Shown: positions 8,059 through 16,962, counted from the first letter of the stretch. The stretch: 64,000 nucleotides of DNA from Pseudonocardia sp. SCN 73-27 (GCA_001725415.1 MEGH01000026.1:36395-100394); one strand, 5' to 3'. Made by a program: numbers and translations. Notes: a model not told the origin generated them from the letters alone.

Positions 8059-8784
8059 ATGGGTGTCCTGCTCGCGTCCGAGGTGCGCCGGATCGTCCGC
8101 TCGCCGCGGTTCCTGATCTTCACGGTCGGCTTCCCGGTCGTGTACTTCCTGATCTTCTCCGGCCTCTACGCCACGGGCCCCGATGCCGCCGTGGTGACGG
8201 TCGTGCTCATGCTGAACATGGCCGCGTTCGGCGCGATCTCGGCGTCGATCAGCACGGGTGGGCGGGTCGCGGTGGAGCGGGCGGTCGGCTGGAACCGGCA
8301 GCTGCGGCTGACCCCGCTGCCCGGCTGGGCCTACCTCGTGGTGAAGGCCGGGGTGGCGATGCTCGTCGCGCTACCCGCGCTGGTCCTGACGTTCGCCGTC
8401 GCGGCAGCGTTCAAGCACGTCGATCTGTCGCTGGTGCAGTGGCTGCGGGTCTTCCTGGCCGCGTGGCTCGGGGTGCTGCCGTTCGCCGCGATCGGGCTGC
8501 TCGTCGGCACGATGGCGACGCAGGACTCGGCGCAGAGCATGTCGACGGTGACGATGCTGGTGTTCAGCCTGCTGGGCGGTGTGCTGATCCCGGCCCAGGT
8601 CCTGCCGGCCGCGATGGCGACCGTCGCGCACCTGCTGCCCAGCTATTGGCTCGCCGAGGCCGCGCGCGACCAGCTGTCCGGCGGCGGCGTCCCGTTGCAG
8701 GGGGTCGCGGTGATGCTGGTCTGGCTGCTCGTCACCGGTGGGTTGGTGGCCGTGCGGTACCGACGCGACGCGCTGCGGGTCTAG
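8059..8784 (+). CDS. ABC-2 type transporter permease
   Basis: A 241-residue membrane protein, starting 5 bp after the ATPase stop. About six hydrophobic segments are visible, for example FLIFTVGFPVVYFLIFSGLY, LVVKAGVAMLVALPALVLTF, VFLAAWLGVLPFAAIGLLVG and GVAVMLVWLLVTGGLVAV. The LPSYWLAEAARD block near the end is typical of ABC-2 permeases. It pairs with the upstream ATPase to form an exporter. An in-frame extension far upstream exists only because the ATPase gene is open in that frame; the ATG at 8059 matches the family N-terminus. Confidence 0.9.
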   Translation: MGVLLASEVRRIVRSPRFLIFTVGFPVVYFLIFSGLYATGPDAAVVTVVLMLNMAAFGAISASISTGGRVAVERAVGWNRQLRLTPLPGWAYLVVKAGVAMLVALPALVLTFAVAAAFKHVDLSLVQWLRVFLAAWLGVLPFAAIGLLVGTMATQDSAQSMSTVTMLVFSLLGGVLIPAQVLPAAMATVAHLLPSYWLAEAARDQLSGGGVPLQGVAVMLVWLLVTGGLVAVRYRRDALRV

Positions 8785-8787
8785 CGT
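8782..8787 (+). promoter_or_regulatory. Leaderless -10 for the histidine kinase gene
   Basis: TAGCGT overlaps the TAG stop of the permease and stands exactly 7 nt before the ATG at 8795. This spacing recurs before several genes of this window and supports an internal leaderless promoter. Confidence 0.5.
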
Positions 8788-8794
8788 GGACGAC

Positions 8795-9997
8795 ATGGCG
8801 GGGGACCGCAGCCGTTGGCCGAGCCTGCGGCGCTACGTCGGCGGGACCGACATCGCCGACCCGACCCGGTTGACCCTGCGGAAGTGGCTGCTGATGGCGG
8901 GCGGCTGGTCGTTGCTGTTGTTGCCGTGGGTCTACGCGGCCGCGGTGTCGGAGCACCCACCGGTCGTCCGGGTCCTGCTGACACTGAACGTGCTGGCCTA
9001 CGTCGCGGCCTACTGCGGCGCGCTGTACTACGCGATGTGGGCCGAGCGCAGGCTCGTGTCCCTCGGGACGGTCGCGCTGATGGCCGGGCTGTGGGTCGGC
9101 ATGGTGGTGGGGCTCGGCGCCGGCGGTACCGACGGCGGCGTCCTCTACACGATCAGCTTCCTCATCGTGACGGTGATCGCGCTGCTCCCGCGACGGGTCT
9201 CGGGGATCGTCGCGCTGGCGGTCGTCGCGGGCGGCATCCTGCTGTACCGCTGGCAGTTCGGCCCGGTCGACCTGGGCTCGCTCATCGGCATCGTCGCGAT
9301 GACGTTCGCGATGATCGGCATGTTCGGACTGATCAGGGCCAACTCCGAGCTGCGCAACGCCCGCGAGGAGCTGGCCAGGATGGCCGTCACCGAGGAGCGC
9401 GACCGGATGGCGCGCGACCTGCACGACGTCCTCGGGCACAGCCTGACGACGATCACCGTCAAGGCCGGGCTGGCGCGGCGGTTGCTGGAACGTGGCGACG
9501 ACGCGCGCGCCGCCGACGAGGTCGCCGACGTCGAGAGGCTCGGCCGGCAGGCGCTGGCCGACGTCCGCGCGACGATCTCGGCGAACCGGGTGGCGTCGCT
9601 GGCTGCGGAGCTGGCGGGCGCGCGGGAGGCGTTGCGGGCGGCGGACATCGAGGCCGACCTGCCCCGCGCCGTCGACGACGTGCCCGCCGACCGCCGGCAG
9701 GTCTTCGCCTACGTGCTGCGCGAGGGTGTCACCAACGCGATCCGCCACAGCGGCGCCGGCCGGGTCACGGTACGGCTCGCACCCGACTCGATCGAGGTCG
9801 CCGACGACGGTGTCGGCGCGCCGAGCGGCACCCCGGCGGGCAACGGGCTCACGGGGCTGGCCGAGCGGCTCGCCGCGATCGGGGGCTGGATCGACTCCGG
9901 CCCGGGGGAGCGCGGCGGCCGGCGTCTGGTGGCGACGTGCCCGCCCGCGCGGACGGGATCGGCGCCGACCCGCACGGACGACAGGGCGCCGCGATGA
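8795..9997 (+). CDS. Sensor histidine kinase, HisKA_3 (DesK/NarX-like)
   Basis: A 400-residue membrane kinase. After a short N-terminus come about five or six TM helices (WLLMAGGWSLLLLPWVYAAA, VLLTLNVLAYVAAYCGALYY, LGTVALMAGLWVGMVVGLG and others). The dimerisation helix follows with the phospho-acceptor histidine in ERDRMARDLHDVLGHSLTTI. The HATPase domain has N in REGVTNAIRHSGAG and the G1/G2 boxes VADDGVGAP and GNGLTGLAERL. It should phosphorylate the response regulator whose start overlaps its stop (ATGA). The ATG was preferred over an in-frame GTG 9 nt upstream because of the TAGCGT element 7 nt before it. Confidence 0.92.
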   Translation: MAGDRSRWPSLRRYVGGTDIADPTRLTLRKWLLMAGGWSLLLLPWVYAAAVSEHPPVVRVLLTLNVLAYVAAYCGALYYAMWAERRLVSLGTVALMAGLWVGMVVGLGAGGTDGGVLYTISFLIVTVIALLPRRVSGIVALAVVAGGILLYRWQFGPVDLGSLIGIVAMTFAMIGMFGLIRANSELRNAREELARMAVTEERDRMARDLHDVLGHSLTTITVKAGLARRLLERGDDARAADEVADVERLGRQALADVRATISANRVASLAAELAGAREALRAADIEADLPRAVDDVPADRRQVFAYVLREGVTNAIRHSGAGRVTVRLAPDSIEVADDGVGAPSGTPAGNGLTGLAERLAAIGGWIDSGPGERGGRRLVATCPPARTGSAPTRTDDRAPR

Positions 9998-10611
9998 ACG
10001 ACACCACGATCAAGGTCCTGCTCGCCGACGACCAGGCGATGGTCCGCGGCGCGCTGGCCGCGATGCTGGGCCTGGAACCCGACATCGAGGTCGTCGCGCA
10101 GGTCGGGACGGGCGACGACGTCGGCCCCGCCGCCGAGGCCACGATGCCCGACGTGGCGTTGCTCGACGTCCAGATGCCGGGCATCGACGGGCTCGCCGCC
10201 GCGGCGGCGCTGCGGGACTCGCTGCCGTCGTGCCGGGTCGTCGTGTTGACGACGTTCGGTCGTCCCGGCTACCTCGCGCGGGCGGTGCGGGCGGGGGCGG
10301 CGGGGTTCGTCGTCAAGGACAGCCCGCCGGAGCAGCTGGTCGAGGCGGTGCGGCGGGTCCACGCCGGGCTGCGGGTGGTCGACCCGGCGTTGGCGGCGGA
10401 GTCGTTGAGCACCGGTGCGAGCCCGCTCACCGAACGGGAGCGTGACGTGCTGGTCGCGGCCGCCGACGGCGCGACCGTCGCCGATATCGCGAAGCGGCTG
10501 CACCTGTCGGAGGGCACGGTGCGCAACCACCTGTCGTCGGCGATCGGGAAGACGGACTCCCGTACACGCGCCGAAGCCGTCCGCATCGCGGACGGCTTCG
10601 GCTGGTTGTAG
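9994..10611 (+). CDS. NarL/FixJ-family response regulator
   Basis: A 205-residue DNA-binding regulator. The receiver has the acidic pair in VLLADDQ, the phospho-acceptor Asp in VALLDVQMPG, the Thr of VVLTTFG and the Lys of FVVKDSPP. The LuxR-type HTH follows (LTERERDVLVAAADGATVAD, then LHLSEGTVRNHLS). The ATGA overlap with the kinase gene makes it the cognate partner. It probably binds the dyad in front of this operon at 7057-7072 and switches exporter synthesis (inference). Confidence 0.94.
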   Translation: MNDTTIKVLLADDQAMVRGALAAMLGLEPDIEVVAQVGTGDDVGPAAEATMPDVALLDVQMPGIDGLAAAAALRDSLPSCRVVVLTTFGRPGYLARAVRAGAAGFVVKDSPPEQLVEAVRRVHAGLRVVDPALAAESLSTGASPLTERERDVLVAAADGATVADIAKRLHLSEGTVRNHLSSAIGKTDSRTRAEAVRIADGFGWL

Positions 10612-10627
10612 CGCTCGCTGCTGGAGG

Positions 10628-10978
10628 TCAGCCCACGCGGTCGGCGCAGGCGTCGCGGTCCTCGGCGTACTCGGGGTTCAACGCCGCGGCCAGCCGCAGG
10701 TGGGGCAGGGCGTCGGCGTGGCGGCTCTGCCGCTGCAGCGCGCGGCCCAGCAAATAGCGGGCGTACGAGTCGGCGGGAGCGAGCTCGACAGCCCGTCCCA
10801 GCTCCTTTTCGGCCTTGCGCAGCTGGGCGGAACGGTAGTAGGCGCGACCGAGCAGCAGGGTGCCCGCGAAGCTCTCGCGCAGCTCGTCGGCGCGGGGCTC
10901 CAGCATCTCGAGAGCCTCCAGGGGTCGGCCCCCGTCGACCCAGGTCTCGGCCATTCGGTAGGTCAACGTGTCCATCAT
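10628..10978 (-). CDS. Tetratricopeptide-repeat protein
   Basis: A 116-residue soluble protein made of TPR-like helical pairs: TYRMAETWVDGGRPLEALEM, AGTLLLGRAYYRSAQLRKAE and SYARYLLGRALQRQSRHADA. These carry the usual small/aromatic TPR pattern, so it is probably a protein-protein adaptor. The ATG at 10978 gives two methionines; the longer upstream extension lacks TPR character and crosses a palindromic operator. It is divergent from a small membrane protein gene and the two share the 63-bp promoter region that holds this palindrome. The partner is unknown. Confidence 0.8.
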   Translation of the reverse strand: MMDTLTYRMAETWVDGGRPLEALEMLEPRADELRESFAGTLLLGRAYYRSAQLRKAEKELGRAVELAPADSYARYLLGRALQRQSRHADALPHLRLAAALNPEYAEDRDACADRVG

Positions 10979-10993
10979 GATCCGTCCAACCAC

Positions 10994-11010
10994 ATACCCC
11001 AGCGGGGTAT
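10994..11010. promoter_or_regulatory. CsoR-like palindrome between divergent genes
   Basis: ATACCCC-AGC-GGGGTAT is a perfect 7-bp inverted repeat with a 3-bp spacer. G/C-run sites flanked by TA resemble operators of CsoR/RcnR-type metal regulators. No such regulator gene lies in the window, so the assignment is tentative. Confidence 0.45.
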
Positions 11011-11041
11011 TCCGCCGGACGGGTGAGGGGAGACTGGCCGG

Positions 11042-11434
11042 GTGAACCGGCTGCGCTCGATCACCGCCCCGCAGTTCCTGCTCGTGCTGCTCGTGGCGTC
11101 GGCGGTCGTCCACGCGGTGCACGGCGTCCGGCTCTGGGACACCTCGCGCCTGGCGATCGTCGACGCCGTCCTCGTGGTCGCCGCGCTGGTCGTCGCGGGC
11201 ATGCTGGCGCGCACGCTGAAGACCCCGGCCGCCCAGCCGGTGCCGCTGCTGTCGGCCGCCGTCGTCGGTGCCGTCGGGGTGGCGACGTTCCTGCTGCCCA
11301 GCGTCCTCGCCCTCACCCAGGGCCGGCCGCTCGCCGGGCTGTTCGACGGCTGGGCGTTCGCCGCGCTGATCGTCGACGCGATCGTCGTCCGGATCGCGAT
11401 CTTCGCCCTCAAGCGCACCTTGCCCACCGGCTGA
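11042..11434 (+). CDS. Small four-helix membrane protein, function unknown
   Basis: 130 residues with a GTG start. Four hydrophobic segments cover most of the chain: FLLVLLVASAVVHAVHG, LAIVDAVLVVAALVVAGMLA, VPLLSAAVVGAVGVATFLLP and WAFAALIVDAIVVRIAIFAL, ending in a short basic tail. I do not recognise a family. It is divergent from the TPR gene and shares the ATACCCC palindrome region, so the two may be co-regulated. No catalytic or ligand motif is seen. Confidence 0.7.
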   Translation: MNRLRSITAPQFLLVLLVASAVVHAVHGVRLWDTSRLAIVDAVLVVAALVVAGMLARTLKTPAAQPVPLLSAAVVGAVGVATFLLPSVLALTQGRPLAGLFDGWAFAALIVDAIVVRIAIFALKRTLPTG

Positions 11435-11501
11435 GCGCTCGGTCGGCGCTCTGTCATGACGCGCCCGGCTCTCGGTCGCCGCCGTCGTCGGTCCCGGTCG
11501 C

Positions 11502-11507
11502 TACCCT
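11502..11507 (+). promoter_or_regulatory. Leaderless -10 for the XdhC-like gene
   Basis: TACCCT lies exactly 7 nt before the GTG at 11515 and no Shine-Dalgarno is visible. This fits a leaderless mRNA. Confidence 0.5.
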
Positions 11508-11514
11508 GGCCGAC

Positions 11515-12570
11515 GTGACCGCTGCGACCGTGCCGCCGTCCGGCTCGACCGACGCCACCGCCGATCCGCGCCGTGCCCTGGGCGCCGCGCTGCGGGCGTG
11601 GGCGGCGGGCGGGTCGGCCGAGATCGGCGTCGTCCGGGTGCTCGACCGGCACGGGTTCGGCACCGTCGAGTCGGGACAGCTCGTCGCGTCGACGGCGGCG
11701 GGGGAGTCGGCGGGCGTGCTCTACCTCGGAGCGCTCGACGACACGGCGCTCCCGCTCGCGGCGTCCGCGTCGGCGGGCCCGCGCACCGGTCGGGCTCACG
11801 TCTCGGAGGAGGCGGGCATCGCGGCCGGGCTGGCCTGCGCCGGCGGCGCCACGCTGCTCGGACACCCCCTGCCCGCCGCGCTCGCGGCGGCGCTGGGCGA
11901 CGCGCTCGAAGGCGGCGTCCCCGCCGCACTGCTCACGCCGGCCGACGGGTCGGCCGTCCTGGTCCTCACCGGGCCTGCGCTGGAGCAGGTCCACGGCTCG
12001 CTCGGATCCGCCGAGGTCGACGAGGCCGCCGCCGACACCGCCCGCAACCGGCTGCGTCGCGGCGGCACCACCACCGAACGCCTCGACGCCGCGGGCACCG
12101 ACGTGCTGCTCGACCTGTGGGTCCCCGTGCCCACGGTCGTCGTCGTCGGCGCCGGCGCGATCGGCGAGGCCCTGCTCGCGCAGGCCGCGTTGCTCGGCTG
12201 GGGCGGCCGCACGGTCGCCGAGCTCGACGAGGCCCGCGCGGTCGTCGCCGGGTTCTCCGACGCCGACGTCGTGGTCCTGCTCGACCACGCCCCACGCTTC
12301 GACGCGCTGCTCGTCGACGGGGTCCGCGGCGGCCGCGGGTTCATCGGCGCCCTCGGGTCGCGGCGCACCCAGGCCGCCCGCCGCGGCCGGCTGCAGGCCA
12401 AGGGCCTCACCGACGCCGAGATCGACTCCATCCACGGCCCCGTCGGGCTCGACCTCGGGGCGCGCACCCCGGCCGAGACGGCCGTGTCGATCGTCGCCCA
12501 GGTCATCGCCGCCCGCAGCGGGCGCGCCGCCACTGCACTCGCCGCCTCCGACAGCCGGATCGGCGGGTGA
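11515..12570 (+). CDS. XdhC/CoxF-family protein
   Basis: A 351-residue protein of the XdhC family, whose members mature molybdenum hydroxylases such as xanthine or CO dehydrogenases by handling the Moco sulfuration step. The N-terminal XdhC domain covers about residues 20-110. A Rossmann motif VVVVGAGAIGEALLAQAAL lies in the middle, and the XdhC_C signature FIGALGSRRTQAARRGRLQ with LTDAEIDSIHGPVGLDLGAR and PAETAVSIVAQVIAAR is at the end. No molybdenum hydroxylase gene is next to it, so its client must lie elsewhere. The GTG start is set by the TACCCT element 7 nt upstream. Confidence 0.85.
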   Translation: MTAATVPPSGSTDATADPRRALGAALRAWAAGGSAEIGVVRVLDRHGFGTVESGQLVASTAAGESAGVLYLGALDDTALPLAASASAGPRTGRAHVSEEAGIAAGLACAGGATLLGHPLPAALAAALGDALEGGVPAALLTPADGSAVLVLTGPALEQVHGSLGSAEVDEAAADTARNRLRRGGTTTERLDAAGTDVLLDLWVPVPTVVVVGAGAIGEALLAQAALLGWGGRTVAELDEARAVVAGFSDADVVVLLDHAPRFDALLVDGVRGGRGFIGALGSRRTQAARRGRLQAKGLTDAEIDSIHGPVGLDLGARTPAETAVSIVAQVIAARSGRAATALAASDSRIGG

Positions 12571-12582
12571 CCGGCCGACCCG

Positions 12583-13284
12583 GTGGCCGACGCACCCACG
12601 CGCAGGCTCGGTAACGGGCGGCGTCCGCGCGAGTCGGGTCCGCGCGTGCAGTACCCGCGGTCCGGGCTGCGCTGGCCCGCCCGGTTCCTCATCGGCGGGC
12701 TGCTGATCGGCGTGATCATCGTGTGCGGCACCGCGTTCCGGGTGTGGCAGACCGCGCGCACCGACACCGAGACCCCCGCCGACGCGGTGATCGTCCTGGG
12801 CGCGGCGCAGTACGACGGCAACCCCAGCCCGATCTTCGCGTCCCGGCTCGACCATGCAGCCGCCCTGTTCCGGGAGGGTGTGGCGCCGCGGATCGTGACC
12901 GTCGGCGGCAACCGGGCAGGCGACGAGTACACCGAGGCGTCCGCCGGGCGGCGCTACCTGCTGGCCAAGGGCGTCCCGGCGTCGGCGGTCGTCGCCGTCG
13001 GCGAAGGGTCCGACACCCTGGCCAGCCTGCAGGCCGTCGCCGCCGTCGCCCGCCGCGACGGCTGGAACAGCGCCATCCTCGTCAGCGACCCCTGGCACTC
13101 GCTGCGGGCACGCACCATGGCCGAGGACGCCGGGCTCGACGCCTGGACGTCGCCGACACGCAGCGGGCCCGTCGTGCAGAGCCGCGAGACCCAGGCCAAG
13201 TACATCGTGAGGGAGACGGCCGCGCTGTTGTACTACCGGATCACGAAGGCACCGGCCGAGACCGAGGACACCGGACTGGGATGA
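12583..13284 (+). CDS. YdcF/SanA-family (DUF218) membrane-anchored protein
   Basis: 233 residues with a GTG start. One TM anchor near residues 30-50 ([19 protein letters not shown]) precedes the DUF218 domain: [40 protein letters not shown], then the conserved [13 protein letters not shown] and [19 protein letters not shown]. The family (ElyC, SanA) is linked to cell envelope metabolism, but the reaction is not settled. The stop overlaps the dgt start (ATGA), so both are co-translated. It begins 12 bp after the XdhC-like gene and is likely in the same operon. Confidence 0.87.
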   Translation: MADAPTRRLGNGRRPRESGPRVQYPRSGLRWPARFLIGGLLIGVIIVCGTAFRVWQTARTDTETPADAVIVLGAAQYDGNPSPIFASRLDHAAALFREGVAPRIVTVGGNRAGDEYTEASAGRRYLLAKGVPASAVVAVGEGSDTLASLQAVAAVARRDGWNSAILVSDPWHSLRARTMAEDAGLDAWTSPTRSGPVVQSRETQAKYIVRETAALLYYRITKAPAETEDTGLG

Positions 13285-14591
13285 GCGGCCCGACCCCCCT
13301 GACCGTCGCGCACCACGACGACCAGGGTTACGACGACCACGCCCGCGCCCGGCTCCTCGCCGAGGACCCGAAGGCGGCCGGCGGCGGGCGGCCCGAGCGG
13401 CGCAGCCCGTTCGCGCGTGACCGCGCCCGGGTGCTGCACTCGGCCGCGCTGCGCCGGCTCGCGGGGAAGACGCAGGTCGTGGGCCCGGGGGAGGGCGCGG
13501 AGGTCACCGGTATCCCGCGCACGCGGCTGACGCACTCGCTGGAGGTCGCGCAGATCGGTCGCGGCATCGCCGAGGAGCTGGGCGCCGACCCCGACGTCGT
13601 CGACACCGCCGGGCTCGCCCACGACATCGGGCACCCGCCCTTCGGGCACAACGGCGAACGCGCCCTCGACGAGATCGCGCAGGCGTGCGGCGGGTTCGAG
13701 GGCAACGCCCAGACGTTGCGCATCCTCACCAGGCTCGAACCGAAGGTCGGCCACGGCGACCACGCGGGCGGGCTCAACCTCACCCGCGCGACGCTCGATG
13801 CGTCGGCCAAGTACCCGTGGGTCGTCGGGCCCGGGGTGCGCAAGTACGGCGCCTACGAGGCCGACGCCCCCGTCCTGGCCTGGGTCCGCGACGGCGCACC
13901 GGAACGCCGACGCTGCATCGAGGCGCAGATCATGGACTGGTCCGACGACGTCGCCTACTCGGTGCACGACGTCGAGGACGGCATCCTCGCCGGCCGCATC
14001 GACCTGGCGTCGCTGGGCCACCCGGAGGAGCGGGCCGCCCTGGCGGCGCTGGCCGTCGCCAACTTCGGGGCCGACGCCGACGCCGACGCCCTCGCCCACG
14101 CCGCCGACCAGCTGCTGGCCCTGCCCGCGGTCGCGGGCGTCGCCGGGTTCCACGGGCCCACCGCGACGGGCGGCGAGCACGTCGCGCTCAAGGTGCTCAC
14201 GAGCGAGCTGGTGGGCCGGTTCGTCCGCGCCGCCACCGACGCGACCCTCGACGCCCTTCCCGACCCCGACGCGCCGGTCACCCGCTACGCGGCCGACCTC
14301 GTCGTCCCACCCGGCGCCGCCGCCGAGGTGGCGCTGCTCAAGGCGGTCGCCGTCCGGTACGTGATGGCCGACCCGGCGCGGCTCGCGATGCAGGCGCGGC
14401 AGCGGGAGCTGCTGGCCGAGCTGGCGGCGTCGCTGCTCGCGGGTGCGCCCGGCGGCCTCGACCCGGTCCGGGCCGAGGACTGGGCCGTCGCCGCCGACGA
14501 CGCCGCCCGGTTGCGCGTCGTCGTCGACCAGATCGCGATGCTCACCGACCAGCAGGCGCTGACCTGGCACGCGCGTCTGCGCCGCGTCTGA
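13281..14591 (+). CDS. dgt: Deoxyguanosinetriphosphate triphosphohydrolase-like protein
   Basis: A 436-residue HD-domain enzyme that splits dNTPs (typically dGTP) to the nucleoside and triphosphate, moderating the dNTP pool. The metal-binding HD residues are visible: H in [15 protein letters not shown], the HD pair in [18 protein letters not shown], and a later D in [18 protein letters not shown]. The N-terminus [20 protein letters not shown] and GKTQV are typical. In actinobacteria dgt regularly lies just upstream of dnaG, and here dnaG begins about 4.5 kb downstream, separated by a cluster linked to an ECF41 sigma factor. Confidence 0.93.
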   Translation: MSGPTPLTVAHHDDQGYDDHARARLLAEDPKAAGGGRPERRSPFARDRARVLHSAALRRLAGKTQVVGPGEGAEVTGIPRTRLTHSLEVAQIGRGIAEELGADPDVVDTAGLAHDIGHPPFGHNGERALDEIAQACGGFEGNAQTLRILTRLEPKVGHGDHAGGLNLTRATLDASAKYPWVVGPGVRKYGAYEADAPVLAWVRDGAPERRRCIEAQIMDWSDDVAYSVHDVEDGILAGRIDLASLGHPEERAALAALAVANFGADADADALAHAADQLLALPAVAGVAGFHGPTATGGEHVALKVLTSELVGRFVRAATDATLDALPDPDAPVTRYAADLVVPPGAAAEVALLKAVAVRYVMADPARLAMQARQRELLAELAASLLAGAPGGLDPVRAEDWAVAADDAARLRVVVDQIAMLTDQQALTWHARLRRV

Positions 14592-14598
14592 ACGTCCC

Positions 14599-14625
14599 TG
14601 TCACGAACGCGGGCGCTGTCCCGTC
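14599..14625 (+). promoter_or_regulatory. ECF41-type promoter (AhpD-like gene)
   Basis: TGTCACG (14599-14605), exactly 16 nt, then CGTC (14622-14625). The known ECF41 consensus is TGTCACA-N16-CGTC. It lies 36 nt before the AhpD-like start with GGAGGTCG in between. Confidence 0.75.
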
Positions 14626-14660
14626 CCACCTCCGACGGACGAGACGACGGAGGTCGACAG

Positions 14661-15218
14661 ATGGCACGGATTCCCGCGGTGGCCGAGCGTGACGCGGGCC
14701 TGGTGGGGCGGCTGGTGTATCGGATGGCGCGGCGCCGCTTCGGCGACGTGCCCGAGCCGTTCGCGGTCGCCCGTCACCACCGGAAGCTGTTCTGGGCGGG
14801 GCTGGTGTCGGAGGCGGCCTACCTGAAGGCGTCGACGCTGCTGCCCGGCGCGGTCCGCGAGATCGCGGTGTACCGGACGGCGACGCAGGTCGGCTGCTCG
14901 TGGTGCGTCGACTTCGGCACGATGCTGCAGCGCCTCGAGGGTCTCGACGTGGACCGCCTGCGCCACATCGACTCCTACGCCACCGACCCCCTTTACAGCC
15001 ACCACGAGCGGCTCGCGATCGCCTACGCCGACGCGATGACCTCGACCCCGACGACGGTCACCGACGAGCAGGTCGCGGAGTTGCAGCGCGAGTTCGGCCA
15101 CGCCGGCCTGGTGGAGCTCACCCATGCGGTCGCGCTGGAGAACATGCGCGCCCGCAGCAACCACGCCCTCGGCATCACCGCCCAGGGTTTCGACGCGGCC
15201 TGCAAGGTCCGTCTGTGA
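14661..15218 (+). CDS. Carboxymuconolactone decarboxylase/AhpD-like protein
   Basis: A 185-residue all-helical protein of the CMD superfamily. The redox pair is in VGCSWCVDFGTMLQR (CxxC), preceded by REIAVYRTATQ and followed by HERLAIAYADAMTSTP, as in AhpD-like peroxidase partners. Proteins of this kind are the commonest neighbours and targets of ECF41 sigma factors. An ECF41-type promoter stands directly upstream, and an ECF41 gene lies 1.7 kb away on the other strand. Start ATG is preceded by GGAGGTCGAC. Whether it acts as disulfide reductase or lactone enzyme cannot be told. Confidence 0.87.
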   Translation: MARIPAVAERDAGLVGRLVYRMARRRFGDVPEPFAVARHHRKLFWAGLVSEAAYLKASTLLPGAVREIAVYRTATQVGCSWCVDFGTMLQRLEGLDVDRLRHIDSYATDPLYSHHERLAIAYADAMTSTPTTVTDEQVAELQREFGHAGLVELTHAVALENMRARSNHALGITAQGFDAACKVRL

Positions 15219-15240
15219 CCGGAGCCTGTGAGCGCTGGGT

Positions 15241-15981
15241 TCAGCGTGTGATCGTGCTGTCCGCCGGCAGCGCCTGGCCGGGGCACTCGGCCAGGATGCG
15301 CGAGATCGCGTCGCGCTCGGCGGCGGTGACCCACAGCGTGTACTTCGTCTTCACCGCGACCTGGCGGGCGACGTAGTCGCAGCGGTAGGCCTTCGACGGC
15401 GGCAGCCACGTCGCGGCGTCGCCGTCGCCCTTGGACTGGTTCGTCGGCCCGTCGACGGCCAGCAGGTTGAGGGGGTCGTTGCCGAGCAGCTTGCGGGTCG
15501 GCGCGTCGAGCTGCTGGGCGCCCTTCTGCCAGGCGTCCGACAGCGCCACGACGTGGTCGATCTGGACCTTCTCGCTGGTGCCCTGGCCGCGCTGGAAGGC
15601 GATCGTCCTCCCGGTGTACGGGTCGGCCAGGGTGCCGGTGAGGACGACGCAGTCCTTGGTGCCGGGCTTGAACGTCTCGCCGGTCATGTCCCGGGCGAGG
15701 ACGTCGTTGCGCTGGTCGCAGCCGTTGCGATCGACGTCGGACCACGCCGGCCCGAACTGTTCGCGCTCGTAACCGGTCTTGGGGGCGCGGCCCTTCACGG
15801 GCAGCGCCGCGAGGGCGGTGGCGGCGTCACCGGTGGTGGTCGTACCTGCCGCGGGCACGTCGGCGGGCCCCACCTGGAACCCGGTGGTCTGCAGGGCGGC
15901 ACATCCCGACGCCCCCACGCTCAGGGCGGCCACCGCCGCCAGTACCGGAACCACCCGTCGCCACGCCCGTACCGTTCGCAC
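15241..15981 (-). CDS. Secreted lipoprotein with HNH nuclease domain (DUF1524 type)
   Basis: 246 residues. A basic N-terminus, hydrophobic stretch (VVPVLAAVAALSVG) and lipobox ASGC at about residue 27 show a lipoprotein signal. The exported domain carries the DUF1524/HNH pattern: YEREQFGPAWSDVDRNGCDQ, then VQIDHVVALSDAWQKGA with the key DH, N in LGNDPLNLLAVDGPTNQSKG, and PSKAYRCDYVARQVAVKTKY. Such proteins are widespread in actinobacteria as putative extracellular nucleases. The start is GTG with GAGG upstream. No partner gene is evident. Confidence 0.88.
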   Translation of the reverse strand: MRTVRAWRRVVPVLAAVAALSVGASGCAALQTTGFQVGPADVPAAGTTTTGDAATALAALPVKGRAPKTGYEREQFGPAWSDVDRNGCDQRNDVLARDMTGETFKPGTKDCVVLTGTLADPYTGRTIAFQRGQGTSEKVQIDHVVALSDAWQKGAQQLDAPTRKLLGNDPLNLLAVDGPTNQSKGDGDAATWLPPSKAYRCDYVARQVAVKTKYTLWVTAAERDAISRILAECPGQALPADSTITR

Positions 15982-16055
15982 CCGGGAATCCTCGCCTGAC
16001 GCTCACCCTGGGTGCCGGAGCGACACGGGGGAGTAGCCAGGAGATCCCGACCGGG

Positions 16056-16919
16056 TCATAGCTTGTCCGGGTTGACCACCTGGAACACACTTCGGATCCG
16101 CCCGTTCGTGATCGAGAGCACGGCGACCGACGCGGGCGCCTTGCCCACCGCCTCGGTCCGCACACCCAGCTCCCCGTTGACGACGACCGGCGTCCAGCCC
16201 GTCGCGAGCCCGTTGCCGTACTTGCGCAGCAGCCCGAGCAGCAGCCGGCTGACGTCCGCGGGGCCGACGATCGGGCGCCGCGCGGCGGAGGCCTTGCCGC
16301 CGCTGTCGGTGAGCATGACGACGTCGGGGTGCAGCAACGCGACGATCCGGTCGGTGTCGGCGCCGGCGAGAGCCTCGGCGAACGCGGCGAGGACGGTCTG
16401 CTGCTCGGCGTCGGTCGCGCGCGGCGGCACGTCGGCCTGGGCGACGATGCGGCGGGCCCGGCTGGCGTGCTGACGGGCCGTGGCCTCGGAGCAGTCGAGC
16501 ACCTCGGCGATGCGGCCGAACGGCAGGTCGAGGGCGTCGTGCAGCACGAACGAGACCCGCTGCGGCGGGCTCAGCCGCTCCAGCACGAGCATCGCGGCCA
16601 TTCGCACGCCCTCGTCGCGGACGACGACGGCGAGCGGGTCGTCGTCGCCGGGGGTGGTGACGAGGGGCTCGGGCAGCCAGGGGCCGACATAGCGTTCGCG
16701 CCGCACCGCCGCGGAGCGCAACCGGTCCAGGCACAGCCGTCCGACGACGGTGGTCAGCCATGCCCGGGGCTCGTCGATCACGTCGACGTCCTGTGCGGCG
16801 AACCGCAGCCACGCCTCCTGGACGGCGTCCTCGGCGTCGGCCAGGCTGCCGGTGATCCGGTAGCCGACGCCCAGCAGGTGCGCGCGGTAGGTCTCGAAGG
16901 CCACGGCGTCGGCGGTCAC
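16056..16919 (-). CDS. ECF41-family sigma factor (SigJ-like) with SnoaL-like C-terminal domain
   Basis: 287 residues from the GTG at 16919. Region 2 reads GVGYRITGSLADAEDAVQEA, the linker holds the ECF41 signature WLPEPL, and region 4 reads LSPPQRVSFVLHDALDLPFG with CSEATARQHASRARR. The C-terminal NTF2/SnoaL-like extension (about residues 170-287) carries DSGGK and ends in NPDKL, the two motifs of the fused regulatory domain of this group. No anti-sigma gene is needed or seen. The -10 TAGCGT lies 7 nt before the GTG (leaderless). Upstream, divergent, is an NmrA-like gene with an ECF41-type promoter, its probable target. Confidence 0.92.
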   Translation of the reverse strand: MTADAVAFETYRAHLLGVGYRITGSLADAEDAVQEAWLRFAAQDVDVIDEPRAWLTTVVGRLCLDRLRSAAVRRERYVGPWLPEPLVTTPGDDDPLAVVVRDEGVRMAAMLVLERLSPPQRVSFVLHDALDLPFGRIAEVLDCSEATARQHASRARRIVAQADVPPRATDAEQQTVLAAFAEALAGADTDRIVALLHPDVVMLTDSGGKASAARRPIVGPADVSRLLLGLLRKYGNGLATGWTPVVVNGELGVRTEAVGKAPASVAVLSITNGRIRSVFQVVNPDKL

Positions 16920-16926
16920 GGCGCGG

Positions 16927-16932
16927 ACGCTA
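16927..16932 (-). promoter_or_regulatory. Leaderless -10 for the ECF41 gene
   Basis: TAGCGT on the minus strand, exactly 7 nt before the GTG at 16919. It decides the start in favour of the inner GTG over one 33 nt upstream. Confidence 0.5.
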
Positions 16933-16962
16933 CCCGGCGCGACGCGCGTCACGTCCGCACAC

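Noticed and set aside
10975-13098. 707-codon minus-strand frame opposite the XdhC and YdcF genes
   Set aside because: Covers two well supported genes on the plus strand and has low-complexity Gly/Arg/Asp-rich text.
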